Shown here: positions 16,037 through 23,673 of the stretch, in pieces
Layout of the letters: every line of letters starts with the position of its first letter
Position numbering within the stretch: the first letter of the stretch is position 1
Assembly (NCBI RefSeq): GCF_019336435.1
Contig: NZ_JAHWXQ010000002.1
Location: 558,001-622,000, forward strand
Direction: 5' to 3'
DNA length: 64,000 bases
From: Pontibacter populi
GTDB taxonomy: Bacteria; Bacteroidota; Bacteroidia; Cytophagales; Hymenobacteraceae
Notes under the pieces: model-generated
The model's database searches: none
Told to the model about the DNA's origin: nothing
The model's input: the letters and a program-made list of their open reading frames with translations, nothing else
Translations under genes and position numbers: made by a program

Positions 16037-18079
16037 CTATTTGGTTGATGCTACTCCTGGTATGTTTTGTTTCTTTTTACCGGTCGAGAATTTGATCGGC
16101 ACGTTAGATCCTTTTGGAGATACCCGGATATAACCTTGCATTTCCTGGTGCAGCGCAGAACAGAAGTCTGTGCAGTAGAACGGGAACACACCGGCTTTCT
16201 TCGGTACCCAGGTCAGGGTTTGTGTCGCGCCTGGCATGATCAGCGTTTCGGCGTTGTTGGCGCCCATCACGGCAAATCCGTGCGGTACATCCCAGTCCTG
16301 CTCCAGGTTAGTCACGTGGAAGTAAACTGTATCACCTACCTGCACCCCTTCGATGTTGTCCGGGGTCATGTGGCTTCGGATAGCTGTCATTTTCACGCGC
16401 ACTTTATTCTTGCCTTCGCGGGTAACACTCACGTCTGCTTCTTTCTTCACAGCGTGTGGGTGTTTGTTCTCATCCAGCTTATAGAACTTGGTGCTGTTTG
16501 GAGCTACTTTGCTGGCAATTATAGCCTGCGCATAGTGTGGTTCAGCAACTGTAGGGAAGTCAAGCAGCATCTTCATTTTCTCACCAGAGATATCGATCAG
16601 CTGTGCAGAGTGTGCCAGTTCAGGACCAGTTGGCAGGTAGCGGTCTTTTGTAATTTTGTTCATCGCTACCAGGTACTTGCCATGCGGCTCTTTTGTATCA
16701 CCACCAGGTATCATTAAGTGACCAACTGAGTAGTAAACCGGCATTCTGTCAACTACATTCAGGTCTTTCAATTTCCATTTCACGATCTCGGAAGACACGA
16801 ACATAGAAGTGTAAGCGTTGCCTTTACCGTCGAATTCAGTGTGCAATGGTCCTAAGCCCGGCTCTTTCACTTCACCTTTCAGTACAGACTCGTATTTCAG
16901 CACCGGAATACCGTTTTTCTCGCCGTCGAACTGTTTGTTTTTGATAGCATCCTGCATCTTAGCAAAAGAGAATACCGGAATAGCCGAAGCAAGTTTACCA
17001 CTCACCACCATGAACTCACCTGATGGATCTACGTCGATACCGTGTGGTGATTTAGGAGCTGGCAACAGGTACATCATACCAGGGCACTCTTCAGGCAGCA
17101 GGTAACGCACTTTCTTCTTTACAGTAGATTTTGCGATGTGCGAATCCTTGTCGATTTTGTTGTGGTAGTAGTTTGCTGGCATTTCGCGGGCTTTGCCTTC
17201 TTTAGCATATTTAGCTGCTAATTTCCAGTTCACTGCTGCCAGGTAGTCTCTGTCGTTCTGAGACGCACCTACTTCTTTTAAAGTACCGGCTTTTTCGGAG
17301 TTATAAGTTGTAAAGAATACCCAGTCTTCAGAAGGGCCTTTACCACCGTTCGCTAAGTCGTAGTCGAAACCCGGAACCAGGATCTGGAAATCCAGGTCCA
17401 TGTCGCCTTTCTCAGGGTCTACTTTAATAAAGGAGATAGAACCACGGAATTCTTCTTCGTACTTATCCAGACTCACGTCGTTTGTACCACCTTTCATATC
17501 CAGCGGAACAGAGAAACGTGTACCGGCAATTACGTACTCGTTGTTGTTAGTTGGGTATGGAGAGCAGTGGTTACCTGCTGAGTTCGGAAGCTCCATAATC
17601 TCAACCGTTTCAAAGGTTTTCAGGTCGATACGGGCTACACGTGGCGTGTTGTTACCGTTTACGAACAACCAGCGGCCGTCTGTCTGACCATCGGTACGGG
17701 ATAGTTTCGGGTGGTGCAAATCGTCCCAGGGAACAAAGCCATGAGAGGTCTGTAACATCGCCTTAGATTCTTCGCTGTAGCCGTAACCGTTCTCACCGTG
17801 CTGTGTAAACACCGGAATGATTTTCAACAATCGGCCGGAAGGCAAACCATAAACAGACACCTGTCCGTTAAAACCGCCTGACAGGAAAGAGTAGAGTTCA
17901 TCGTGCTTTCCAGGTGCAACATACACTGCTTGTGCAGCATCAGAAGAAACAGCTTCGGAAGTTCCCGTGGCTCCGCCTTCTGTTTTGCTACAACCCTGTA
18001 GCACAGTACCTGCTGCCACTGCCATCAGGAGGGCGGCCTTCGGTACAAGTTTTTTCAATTTAAAAATTGAAGTTTCCAT
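16037..18079 (-). CDS. nosZ: Nitrous oxide reductase NosZ, clade II (cluster 2)
   Basis: 680 residues, complete, with every CuZ histidine context seen in the first copy (DLHHPKLS, GNHCSPYP, KSPHGIDVD, PLHTEFDGKG, GHLMIPGGD, EPHYAQ) and the CuA motif CTDFCSALHQEM. The Sec-type signal ends VLQGC with Cys30, again a lipobox at the same residue number as in copy 1. By eye roughly four residues in five match copy 1 over the mature protein; differences cluster in surface loops and the C-terminal tail. Both enzymes should be functional, so the host may carry two isoforms that differ in expression or kinetics. Confidence 0.97.
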   Translation of the reverse strand: METSIFKLKKLVPKAALLMAVAAGTVLQGCSKTEGGATGTSEAVSSDAAQAVYVAPGKHDELYSFLSGGFNGQVSVYGLPSGRLLKIIPVFTQHGENGYGYSEESKAMLQTSHGFVPWDDLHHPKLSRTDGQTDGRWLFVNGNNTPRVARIDLKTFETVEIMELPNSAGNHCSPYPTNNNEYVIAGTRFSVPLDMKGGTNDVSLDKYEEEFRGSISFIKVDPEKGDMDLDFQILVPGFDYDLANGGKGPSEDWVFFTTYNSEKAGTLKEVGASQNDRDYLAAVNWKLAAKYAKEGKAREMPANYYHNKIDKDSHIAKSTVKKKVRYLLPEECPGMMYLLPAPKSPHGIDVDPSGEFMVVSGKLASAIPVFSFAKMQDAIKNKQFDGEKNGIPVLKYESVLKGEVKEPGLGPLHTEFDGKGNAYTSMFVSSEIVKWKLKDLNVVDRMPVYYSVGHLMIPGGDTKEPHGKYLVAMNKITKDRYLPTGPELAHSAQLIDISGEKMKMLLDFPTVAEPHYAQAIIASKVAPNSTKFYKLDENKHPHAVKKEADVSVTREGKNKVRVKMTAIRSHMTPDNIEGVQVGDTVYFHVTNLEQDWDVPHGFAVMGANNAETLIMPGATQTLTWVPKKAGVFPFYCTDFCSALHQEMQGYIRVSPKGSNVPIKFSTGKKKQNIPGVASTK

Positions 18080-18103
18080 TAGAATTATGGTTGATTGTTG
18101 TTA

Positions 18104-18640
18104 TTAGCTGTTTTTGTCGTTCAATCTCAGGAACTCAAGTAAAGCTCTTGCATCCTGCTCGGTCACGTTCTGGTTGGTCATCTGTGTTAAGTGTTCGCCC
18201 AGCAGTTTTTTGGCAGTAGGGTCTTCCTTAGTCATCTGTTCCGGGTTAATGATCATGTTCATTACCCACTCCGGCTTGCGGCGCTCTGTTACTCCGGCCA
18301 GGCCAGGACCTACTACCTTCTGGTCAGATAACTGGTGGCAGGCAGAACATTTACCTTCGAAAATAGACTTGCCGTTATCAGCAAGCGCCTGGTCTATGTC
18401 AGCTCCTATTTCTACTGTAGTAACCGGACCCACTCCTTTGCCATTATCTTCTGCAGGGGCTGCAGGAGCATCCTGTGCTAAACCACTTTCTGTTTCGTTA
18501 TCTACAGCAGCAGTTTCGGCCTCGCCTGATGAGCAGCTGAAAAGTAGTGTACCACTAAATAGAGCTACAGCTCCCAGTTTCATAGCTCTCAACAAGTGGC
18601 CATTCAGTAGACTTTGGAATGTTTTACTCTGATTTTTCAT
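18104..18640 (-). CDS. Lipoprotein cytochrome c of the nos cluster (cluster 2)
   Basis: 178 residues: signal peptide ending TLLFSCSSG (lipobox), an Ala/Glu-rich linker, then one cytochrome c domain with KCSACHQL (CxxCH), GPGLAGVTERRKPEW and distal Met in NMIINPEQM. It is the probable electron donor to NosZ, 24 bases upstream of it. It is the first gene of cluster 2 and closely resembles 11305-11853 in the haem domain, while the linker is quite different. A palindrome (18709-18751) lies upstream. Confidence 0.88.
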   Translation of the reverse strand: MKNQSKTFQSLLNGHLLRAMKLGAVALFSGTLLFSCSSGEAETAAVDNETESGLAQDAPAAPAEDNGKGVGPVTTVEIGADIDQALADNGKSIFEGKCSACHQLSDQKVVGPGLAGVTERRKPEWVMNMIINPEQMTKEDPTAKKLLGEHLTQMTNQNVTEQDARALLEFLRLNDKNS

Positions 18641-18708
18641 CTTTTTGATTTTAGTGTAAGCGTTTAACTATAAGTTGGTGATTGTTTACAGAACAAAAGT
18701 ATGCCTCA

Positions 18709-18751
18709 TGTCATCGATATTAAAAGACCTTTATCTCTTTTAATAATGACA
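18709..18751. promoter_or_regulatory. Long palindrome upstream of nos cluster 2, possible operator
   Basis: TGTCAT-cga-TATTAAAAGA-(8 bases)-TCTTTTAATA-ATGACA: a 10-bp perfect inner and a 6-bp perfect outer inverted repeat, centred about 90 bases before the cytochrome c start. It resembles a binding site for a dimeric regulator, but does not fit the FNR consensus TTGATnnnnATCAA well. No counterpart was seen in front of cluster 1. Confidence 0.4.
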
Positions 18752-18810
18752 TTTATCATCTTTCTGATATATTCACCAGGCTACAAGGCTTCTGAAGGAA
18801 TGCAGTGCTT

Positions 18811-18846
18811 ACAGGGCGGCGCTGCTGAGTAACAGAGCAGCCCTGT
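18811..18846. terminator. Imperfect intergenic hairpin
   Basis: ACAGGGC...GCTGCT / AGAGCA-GCCCTGT folds into an interrupted stem, followed on the + strand by TTTGAGG, without a proper U-tract. It lies in the divergent gap between nos cluster 2 and the 93-residue protein gene, where a terminator has no obvious user, so it may instead be a structured leader. Confidence 0.3.
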
Positions 18847-18936
18847 TTGAGGCTATTTATTCGGATTCGTAAACTTTAAAAGTCATTATCCGTTTTTTTA
18901 TAGCAATTACATTTAACTATAAACCAGAAGATAACT

Positions 18937-19218
18937 ATGGAAACACAAGAATTAAAAAACAAAGCAGACAGAATGAACCCGGAGCACAGAGAAGGTCCGG
19001 TAGCCAGAACCATTGAAGAATACACAGCTAAATTACCATCAGACCTTTTCTTATGGGCAGCACTGGGATCAATGGCAGTTTCTGCTACCTTAAAGATTAT
19101 GAAAAAGGATGATGAAGCCTTATTTGTAGGCCAGTGGCCAGCTCCTTTCCTTTTACTGGGTCTTTACAACAAACTTGTAAAAGTTGAGGGACATGACAAG
19201 AAAGACAGAGGCAGATAA
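18937..19218 (+). CDS. Small membrane-associated protein, unknown function
   Basis: 93 residues. A polar, charged N-terminal third (about 1-35) is followed by two hydrophobic segments, roughly 36-54 (LFLWAALGSMAVSATLKIM) and 68-81 (PAPFLLLGLYNKLV), and a basic tail. I recognise similar short proteins in Cytophagales but no named family. It is monocistronic and closed by a strong terminator at 19267-19313. Confidence 0.6.
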   Translation: METQELKNKADRMNPEHREGPVARTIEEYTAKLPSDLFLWAALGSMAVSATLKIMKKDDEALFVGQWPAPFLLLGLYNKLVKVEGHDKKDRGR

Positions 19219-19266
19219 GCCATTTGTTTTTATAGTTGCAAGGCACAAATTATACAGTGCAGCGTA

Positions 19267-19313
19267 ACAAAACAAAAGCCCCGGTCAGTTATGACCGGGG
19301 CTTTTGTTTTGTT
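19267..19313 (+). terminator. Rho-independent terminator, bidirectional
   Basis: AACAAAACAAAAGCCCCGGTCA / TGACCGGGGCTTTTGTTTTGTT: a stem of about 20 bp with a 4-5 base loop and a T-rich arm on each strand. It separates the 93-residue protein gene from the convergent hsp20 gene. Confidence 0.92.
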
Positions 19314-19369
19314 AGTATCCTAGAAGCTATCTTACATAAAGACCAAACTATAGAAAAGGAAACTATAGT

Positions 19370-19834
19370 TTAGTCTACGTTAATGCGCTTTTTCTTCTGG
19401 ACAGTCTGCTGCGCTTTTGGTACTCTTATATGCAGCACGCCATTATCATATTGCGCTTTAATGCTGTCTGCTTTTATAGTTTCAGGTAAACGAAAAGAGC
19501 GGCTGAACGAACTATAGTTGTACTCGCGTCGCTTATAGTTATCTTTGTCTTCTTTAAAGTTGTCCTCTTTCTCGCAACTGATCGAGATCATGTGCTCGTC
19601 TATCTCGATGTTAAAGTCGTCGCGTTTCATGCCGGGCACGGCCAGTTCAATGTTATATTCCTTTTCAGTTTCGCTGATGTTGGCGGCTGGCATACTTGCA
19701 TTGGCCATACGGCTCATATGCATCGGCATCAGGAACATATCATCATCGAACATACGGTCAATGTCGCTAAAGAAATTCGAAAACATATTACGTTGTGCCG
19801 GGCTGCTCTCTTCTCTTCTTGCTAACGATCTCAT
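19370..19834 (-). CDS. Small heat-shock protein Hsp20
   Basis: 154 residues with an alpha-crystallin domain from about residue 45 to 145: start PAANISETEKEYNIELAVPG and the C-terminal signature NGVLHIRVPK (the A-x-x-x-G-V-L type motif). It is an ATP-independent holdase that keeps unfolding proteins soluble in the cytoplasm. A Shine-Dalgarno-like AAAAGGAGG ends 5 bases before the ATG, which is rare in Bacteroidota and suggests strong induced translation. The stop region and upstream leader contain several CTATAG motifs. Confidence 0.93.
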   Translation of the reverse strand: MRSLARREESSPAQRNMFSNFFSDIDRMFDDDMFLMPMHMSRMANASMPAANISETEKEYNIELAVPGMKRDDFNIEIDEHMISISCEKEDNFKEDKDNYKRREYNYSSFSRSFRLPETIKADSIKAQYDNGVLHIRVPKAQQTVQKKKRINVD

Positions 19835-20359
19835 CTTACCTCCTTTTTTAGCTTATAATTTAAAACTATAGTTATAGCTAATACATTTTTTTATACGATC
19901 TCAGAATAGTTGTTGTTAAGTATTAAGTACAGTTATACCAATGCCTGTGGTGTGTTCACGAAATTACCCGAACGTTGTAGTCAGGTTTGCCGCCCCACAT
20001 TAACTATAGGTAACCTGATGGGCAGCTTCTGTTCACTTAAAATCCGGAGTAAAAGCTGATAGCAACATTGCGGGATCGTATAGGTATAGGTGCTATAGAC
20101 CTGATCCGATGCAAAAGCTGCAATGAGTTTTAAAACAACATTACAGCAGTTAGGCATCGCAGCAAATTCTTCAGCACTTAATTTATGGTGGTTACTTCCT
20201 GATAATAAAGAAGTTATCTTGCGAATAAAATAATAAATTAACTATATTTACTGACTAAAATTATAGTTATATTGTGTTGCAGCTTACCTGTAACTATAAG
20301 TAAGCTATAGTGCAGTATCAATTAAATTTACAAACCTGTATAACTGTCAGTTTCTGATA
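19835..20359. other. Intergenic region with no recognisable gene
   Basis: 525 bases between the divergent hsp20 and STAS-like genes. It is AT-rich and holds CTATAG motifs near 19865, 20004, 20093 and 20304 plus related AACTATA/TATAGTT words. It must carry both promoters; none could be placed reliably. Confidence 0.5.
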
Positions 20360-20797
20360 ATGGAGCATGTACTAACCTATTTAGAGTTCAGGATTGATAC
20401 TGATAAAAAACTGCTCTACGGCAAATGGCTGCGTGATGTAAACAATGAAGAGTACAAAGCAGGGCTTGAGCAGATTTATACCTTAATAAAAAGCAACGAT
20501 ATCCTGCGGTGGGTGCAAAACAGCGAGTTGCTGCAACCACGCGATCTTACTGATCAGAAATGGCTGGCCGAAGAATATGGGCTTTTGCTTACGTTAAGTT
20601 CTATTAAGTATATCGCGGTTATAGTTCCGCGACAATCTCCTCATTATAATATACTTATGTCGTTGCGGGAAAAAGCCTACCGCATTTTTGGCAAATCAAA
20701 ATACGTCGAGCTCTTTGAAACCGAACAGGAAGCGCTTGCCTGGCTTATTCCTAACATGCAGTTTTACCGGCTGCCATCAACTACGCTCTCTTTTTAG
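20360..20797 (+). CDS. STAS/SpoIIAA-like protein (paralogue 1 of 3)
   Basis: 145 residues, no signal peptide. The pattern is shared with 27649-28125 and 28895-29314: an N-terminal beta-strand segment, a WLRDV / WLLDF-like stretch, then RDLTDQKWLAEEYG, a strand (IKYIAVIVPR) and a C-terminal EALAWL motif. This order resembles the SpoIIAA-like fold (STAS superfamily). Such proteins are multiplied in Hymenobacteraceae and have no assigned role; here one precedes LuxR-type regulators, so a signalling role is a guess. Confidence 0.5.
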   Translation: MEHVLTYLEFRIDTDKKLLYGKWLRDVNNEEYKAGLEQIYTLIKSNDILRWVQNSELLQPRDLTDQKWLAEEYGLLLTLSSIKYIAVIVPRQSPHYNILMSLREKAYRIFGKSKYVELFETEQEALAWLIPNMQFYRLPSTTLSF

Positions 20798-20957
20798 CTA
20801 TCGTATATCCCGTTTTTCCTGTACCTGTACACAGTCATTTCCTATTAAAGACCACTGATAAAAGTGCAAAAATCATCAAAAGTGAGTATTGCACTTACTA
20901 TAGTTTAAGCGCATATTTATAATCTGTACAGAAAATGGGTATTTATGAGCTTATTAT

Positions 20958-21167
20958 ATGGAAAGACATGTACAAATATTAAGCGATCGGGAAAGGCAGG
21001 TACTGGCCATGTTAGCCGACGGATATACGGAAGCCAGAATAAGTAGCGAGCTGCATATAACTGAGCAAACTGTTAGAAAACACATCCGAAATATGCTTTT
21101 TAAGCAAGGTTTTGTCAGTTCATACCAGCTCATAAACTGGGCCTACAAAGAGGCTGTTATATCATAA
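20958..21167 (+). CDS. Stand-alone LuxR-type HTH protein
   Basis: 69 residues consisting almost only of a GerE/LuxR DNA-binding domain: LSDRERQVLAMLADGYTEAR, SSELHITEQTVRKHIRNML is the recognition helix region. No receiver, PAS or ligand domain is present. It starts 160 bases after the STAS-like gene and is followed by a terminator hairpin. Such mini-regulators may bind DNA as dimers or titrate partners. Confidence 0.75.
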   Translation: MERHVQILSDRERQVLAMLADGYTEARISSELHITEQTVRKHIRNMLFKQGFVSSYQLINWAYKEAVIS

Positions 21168-21205
21168 AAGTATTAGAAGTTAAAGTTTAGATTTTTTGAC
21201 AAACC

Positions 21206-21238
21206 ATGCGGGGTGACATTGTTACCTCGCATTTTTAT
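21206..21238 (+). terminator. Rho-independent terminator
   Basis: ATGCGGGGTGAC and GTTACCTCGCAT pair over 12 bp (two G-T wobbles) with a 3-base loop, followed by TTTTTATT. It ends the 69-residue HTH gene and faces the convergent PAS-LuxR gene. Confidence 0.8.
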
Positions 21239-21248
21239 TACAGGCACC

Positions 21249-21962
21249 TTAGATAAGATCGAAAGCGCGGGCATATTGGGTAAGTTCAAAAAAAGAGCTG
21301 GTGCCAAGTTTCTTTTTAAGATTCCGGCGATGTGTCTCTACCGTAGATACTGAAATGAATAGCTCCTCAGCACTCTCGGATGCGCTTTTACCAAGCGATA
21401 TGTGCTTTAGAATTTCCTGTTCTCTTCCCGAAAGCCTGCTATAGCGGTTATAGTTCTTCCGCAGGAAATTATTTTCTTCGAGCAGCCGGGCCACTTTTGA
21501 AGTAACATGGTGCAAGGGGTCTATCGGGAAAGCAAGGGCAATTGTTAGCAGCACTTTACCTTCCTCGTCACGCATCAGTATTTTCAGTGTAGTCAGGTAC
21601 CAGGCCCACGAATGCTCTTCGGAGGCACGCACCTGTTGAAAAAGGGACGCAATTTCCTCGTCACTGTTTTTCTCTAGCAGATGTTTCATTTTGGCAATCT
21701 GGTCGGGCATATCCTCCGGATTAAAAAACCTGGCGTGATACTCCTCTCCCATTTCACGGATTTCCTCCAGTGTAAAACCTAATTCCCTGGTGCCACGCGG
21801 CGAAATATACTCCACCCGCATGCCCTGCTGAAAATTATGGATGATCACCACCGCCGGCAGGTTCTCAGCAACAGCAGCAATCTCAGCTATTTTCTGCTGT
21901 ATGCGCTCTTCCTGCATTTTAGCGTCATTATTGGTATCAAGTAAAGAATCCGTTCGCTTCAT
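21249..21962 (-). CDS. PAS domain LuxR-family transcriptional regulator
   Basis: 237 residues: a PAS-type sensor region at about 35-150 (VEYISPRGTRELGFTLEEI is the PAS core start, with a PAC-like segment WYLTTLKILMRDEEGKVLL) and a C-terminal GerE/LuxR DNA-binding domain (LSGREQEILKHISLGKSASE, STVETHRRNLKKKLG). It should sense a small signal, redox state or ligand in the cytoplasm and control transcription. Convergent with the stand-alone HTH gene at 20958-21167, with which it may share targets. Confidence 0.85.
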   Translation of the reverse strand: MKRTDSLLDTNNDAKMQEERIQQKIAEIAAVAENLPAVVIIHNFQQGMRVEYISPRGTRELGFTLEEIREMGEEYHARFFNPEDMPDQIAKMKHLLEKNSDEEIASLFQQVRASEEHSWAWYLTTLKILMRDEEGKVLLTIALAFPIDPLHHVTSKVARLLEENNFLRKNYNRYSRLSGREQEILKHISLGKSASESAEELFISVSTVETHRRNLKKKLGTSSFFELTQYARAFDLI

Positions 21963-22311
21963 TAGAGATTAATAACAAATAAATATACTATATTTTATAT
22001 TTATTTTCCACTTTACCTTGGAATTAAATACGAACTATACCTCTAAGCAGCTTACAAATACTCAGAAGTAGGTATTCCGATTCTATCGTAATCTCCTGAC
22101 CTTTGATTCCTCTCCGGGTTATCCCGACTATGAAAAGCAATTAATAAATCACTGTATTTCAGGCAAGTATAACAAACTATAAAAAAGCAGCCTTTGGTTA
22201 GCGGCTTTCTACATCCTAAAAAACATATATAACTTTATTAATATATTTTAGTATAAGTATTTGTAAATCAGCAATTCAAGCTTCAGCAACTATAAAAAAC
22301 ACCCTCTGCGT
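21963..22311. other. Intergenic region between divergent genes
   Basis: 349 AT-rich bases upstream of both the PAS-LuxR gene and the outer-membrane protein gene. A weak hairpin (AAAGCAGCC/AGCGGCTTT, 22187-22208) is visible. I see no open frame or clear promoter. Confidence 0.4.
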
Positions 22312-23193
22312 ATGAAACACCTGTTTACTACTCTTTTCTGCTGCCTCTCTTTTGGAGTATGTGTAGCGCAAACCGACCCATCGTCTCCTGTGCTTTCTGT
22401 TGATTCAACCACAACTATACAGACATCACTGCCTACAACAAAAGCTGCTGTAGCGCCTGTTACACCTGCCGGCAACGAGGTTTTCAGGAAGAATGGTGTA
22501 AAAATGAACCTGACATCACTGGCTTTCAGCAACTATAGTTTCAGTTATGAACGTGCCATTGCCCGCAAAATAACACTGGTTGGTGGCTACAGCTTTATTC
22601 CGGAAACAAAGCTAAGCGGCATTCCGCTGGTTGATAAAGGAATTGAATTTGCTGAACTGGAAGAGGAAGGTGAAGAAGGCGATGAAATTTCCAGGATTCT
22701 GGATGAAGCCAACTTTTCCTCGAATGCCATTACAGGCGAGGTGCGTTTCTATACTGGTAAAAAGCCGGGTGCAAGAGGCTTTTATGCATCACTTTATGGC
22801 CGTTACACTACCATGAACCTAACGCATTTATATGTGTATGAAGGGGATATGGGTACAGAATACGATCTGCCGATTAATGCCAAACTAACAGGTATTGGTG
22901 GTGGTGTAATGCTGGGCGCCCAGTGGCTGATCGCAAAACGTGTTACTTTTGACTGGTACATAGTTGGTGGCCACTACGGAAAGCTGAAGGGTGATTTTGA
23001 TGCTAAAACAGACCTAAGTGCCATGCCGCAGGAAGACAAACAAGACCTGGAAAGAGAACTTGAAGACATAGCCAGCAACGGCGATAGAAAATACCTGGAC
23101 GTTACCGTAAACGACAATGGCATGTTTGGTAAACTCAACGGCCCTTTTGGCGGACTTCGTGGCTTCGGATTTAATTTGGGTATAGCTTTCTAA
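22312..23193 (+). CDS. Predicted outer-membrane beta-barrel protein
   Basis: 293 residues: cleavable signal peptide (1-20, GVCVAQ), a low-complexity Thr/Pro/Val linker (21-60), then alternating beta-strands typical of an eight- to ten-stranded barrel (for example NLTSLAFSNYSFSYER, the glycine-rich GGYSFIPE, and a C-terminal FNLGIAF ending in Phe, the usual outer-membrane sorting residue). An acidic loop FAELEEEGEEGDE (about 104-116) would face outward. No specific family recognised. Confidence 0.65.
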   Translation: MKHLFTTLFCCLSFGVCVAQTDPSSPVLSVDSTTTIQTSLPTTKAAVAPVTPAGNEVFRKNGVKMNLTSLAFSNYSFSYERAIARKITLVGGYSFIPETKLSGIPLVDKGIEFAELEEEGEEGDEISRILDEANFSSNAITGEVRFYTGKKPGARGFYASLYGRYTTMNLTHLYVYEGDMGTEYDLPINAKLTGIGGGVMLGAQWLIAKRVTFDWYIVGGHYGKLKGDFDAKTDLSAMPQEDKQDLERELEDIASNGDRKYLDVTVNDNGMFGKLNGPFGGLRGFGFNLGIAF

Positions 23194-23269
23194 GAATAAA
23201 AGGACCCCAACCTTTTTGCATCAGTAACTATACTTCCGCGCTGATTTTTATGCTTAAACCCTCTCAGTT

Positions 23270-23296
23270 AAAGGCCACCCACCGAGGGTGGTCTTT
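23270..23296 (+). terminator. Rho-independent terminator
   Basis: AAAGGCCACCC-accga-GGGTGGTCTTT forms a stable stem followed by ACTTTTAT, about 77 bases after the outer-membrane protein stop. The rest of the 23194-23634 gap has four CTATAG-type motifs (23403, 23432, 23462, 23577) and no gene. Confidence 0.75.
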
Positions 23297-23605
23297 ACTT
23301 TTATAGAGGTTTTGCATACATTTTTATAAAGCATACCAGCTGCCAATTTTATGTTTCACTTTCCCAAAATCACTTATTAGCCAACTATAACCTTATAGCT
23401 TTCAACAGCTTACTATTTTTTACCAACCACACAACTATAGTTACAACTGATAATTTTCAAAACTATAGTTCAGCTTCAGGCAACCCTCCTTCTCCTTTCC
23501 TCATCTTTAGCTCACCTTATTATCAGATTTCTCCCTTCTGTTCGTCCTGATATGAGGGATGTTAGCAGGCAAAAAACTATAGTTCATCTAATTTTTAAAC
23601 AGTAC

Positions 23606-23637
23606 CTTGCATAACAAAGTACCTTAGTATATATTTG
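23606..23637 (+). promoter_or_regulatory. Bacteroidota-type promoter of the TonB-dependent receptor gene
   Basis: A -7 box TATATTTG (23630-23637) fits TAnnTTTG, with TTG at 23607-23609 about 20 bases upstream as the -33 element. It lies over the TTG codon that opens the longest frame at 23635, so translation must start later, at ATG 23674. Confidence 0.55.
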
Positions 23638-23673
23638 CATCAGATCATCAATTACACACTCCAAAATAACACT

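Noticed and set aside
5362..18640. The duplicate nos clusters as an assembly artefact
   Set aside because: The copies differ all along their length in both protein and intergenic sequence, so they are not one region assembled twice.
23635..23673. Upstream TTG start for the TonB-dependent receptor
   Set aside because: The codon falls inside the TATATTTG promoter box, and the ATG at 23674 gives a standard signal peptide.
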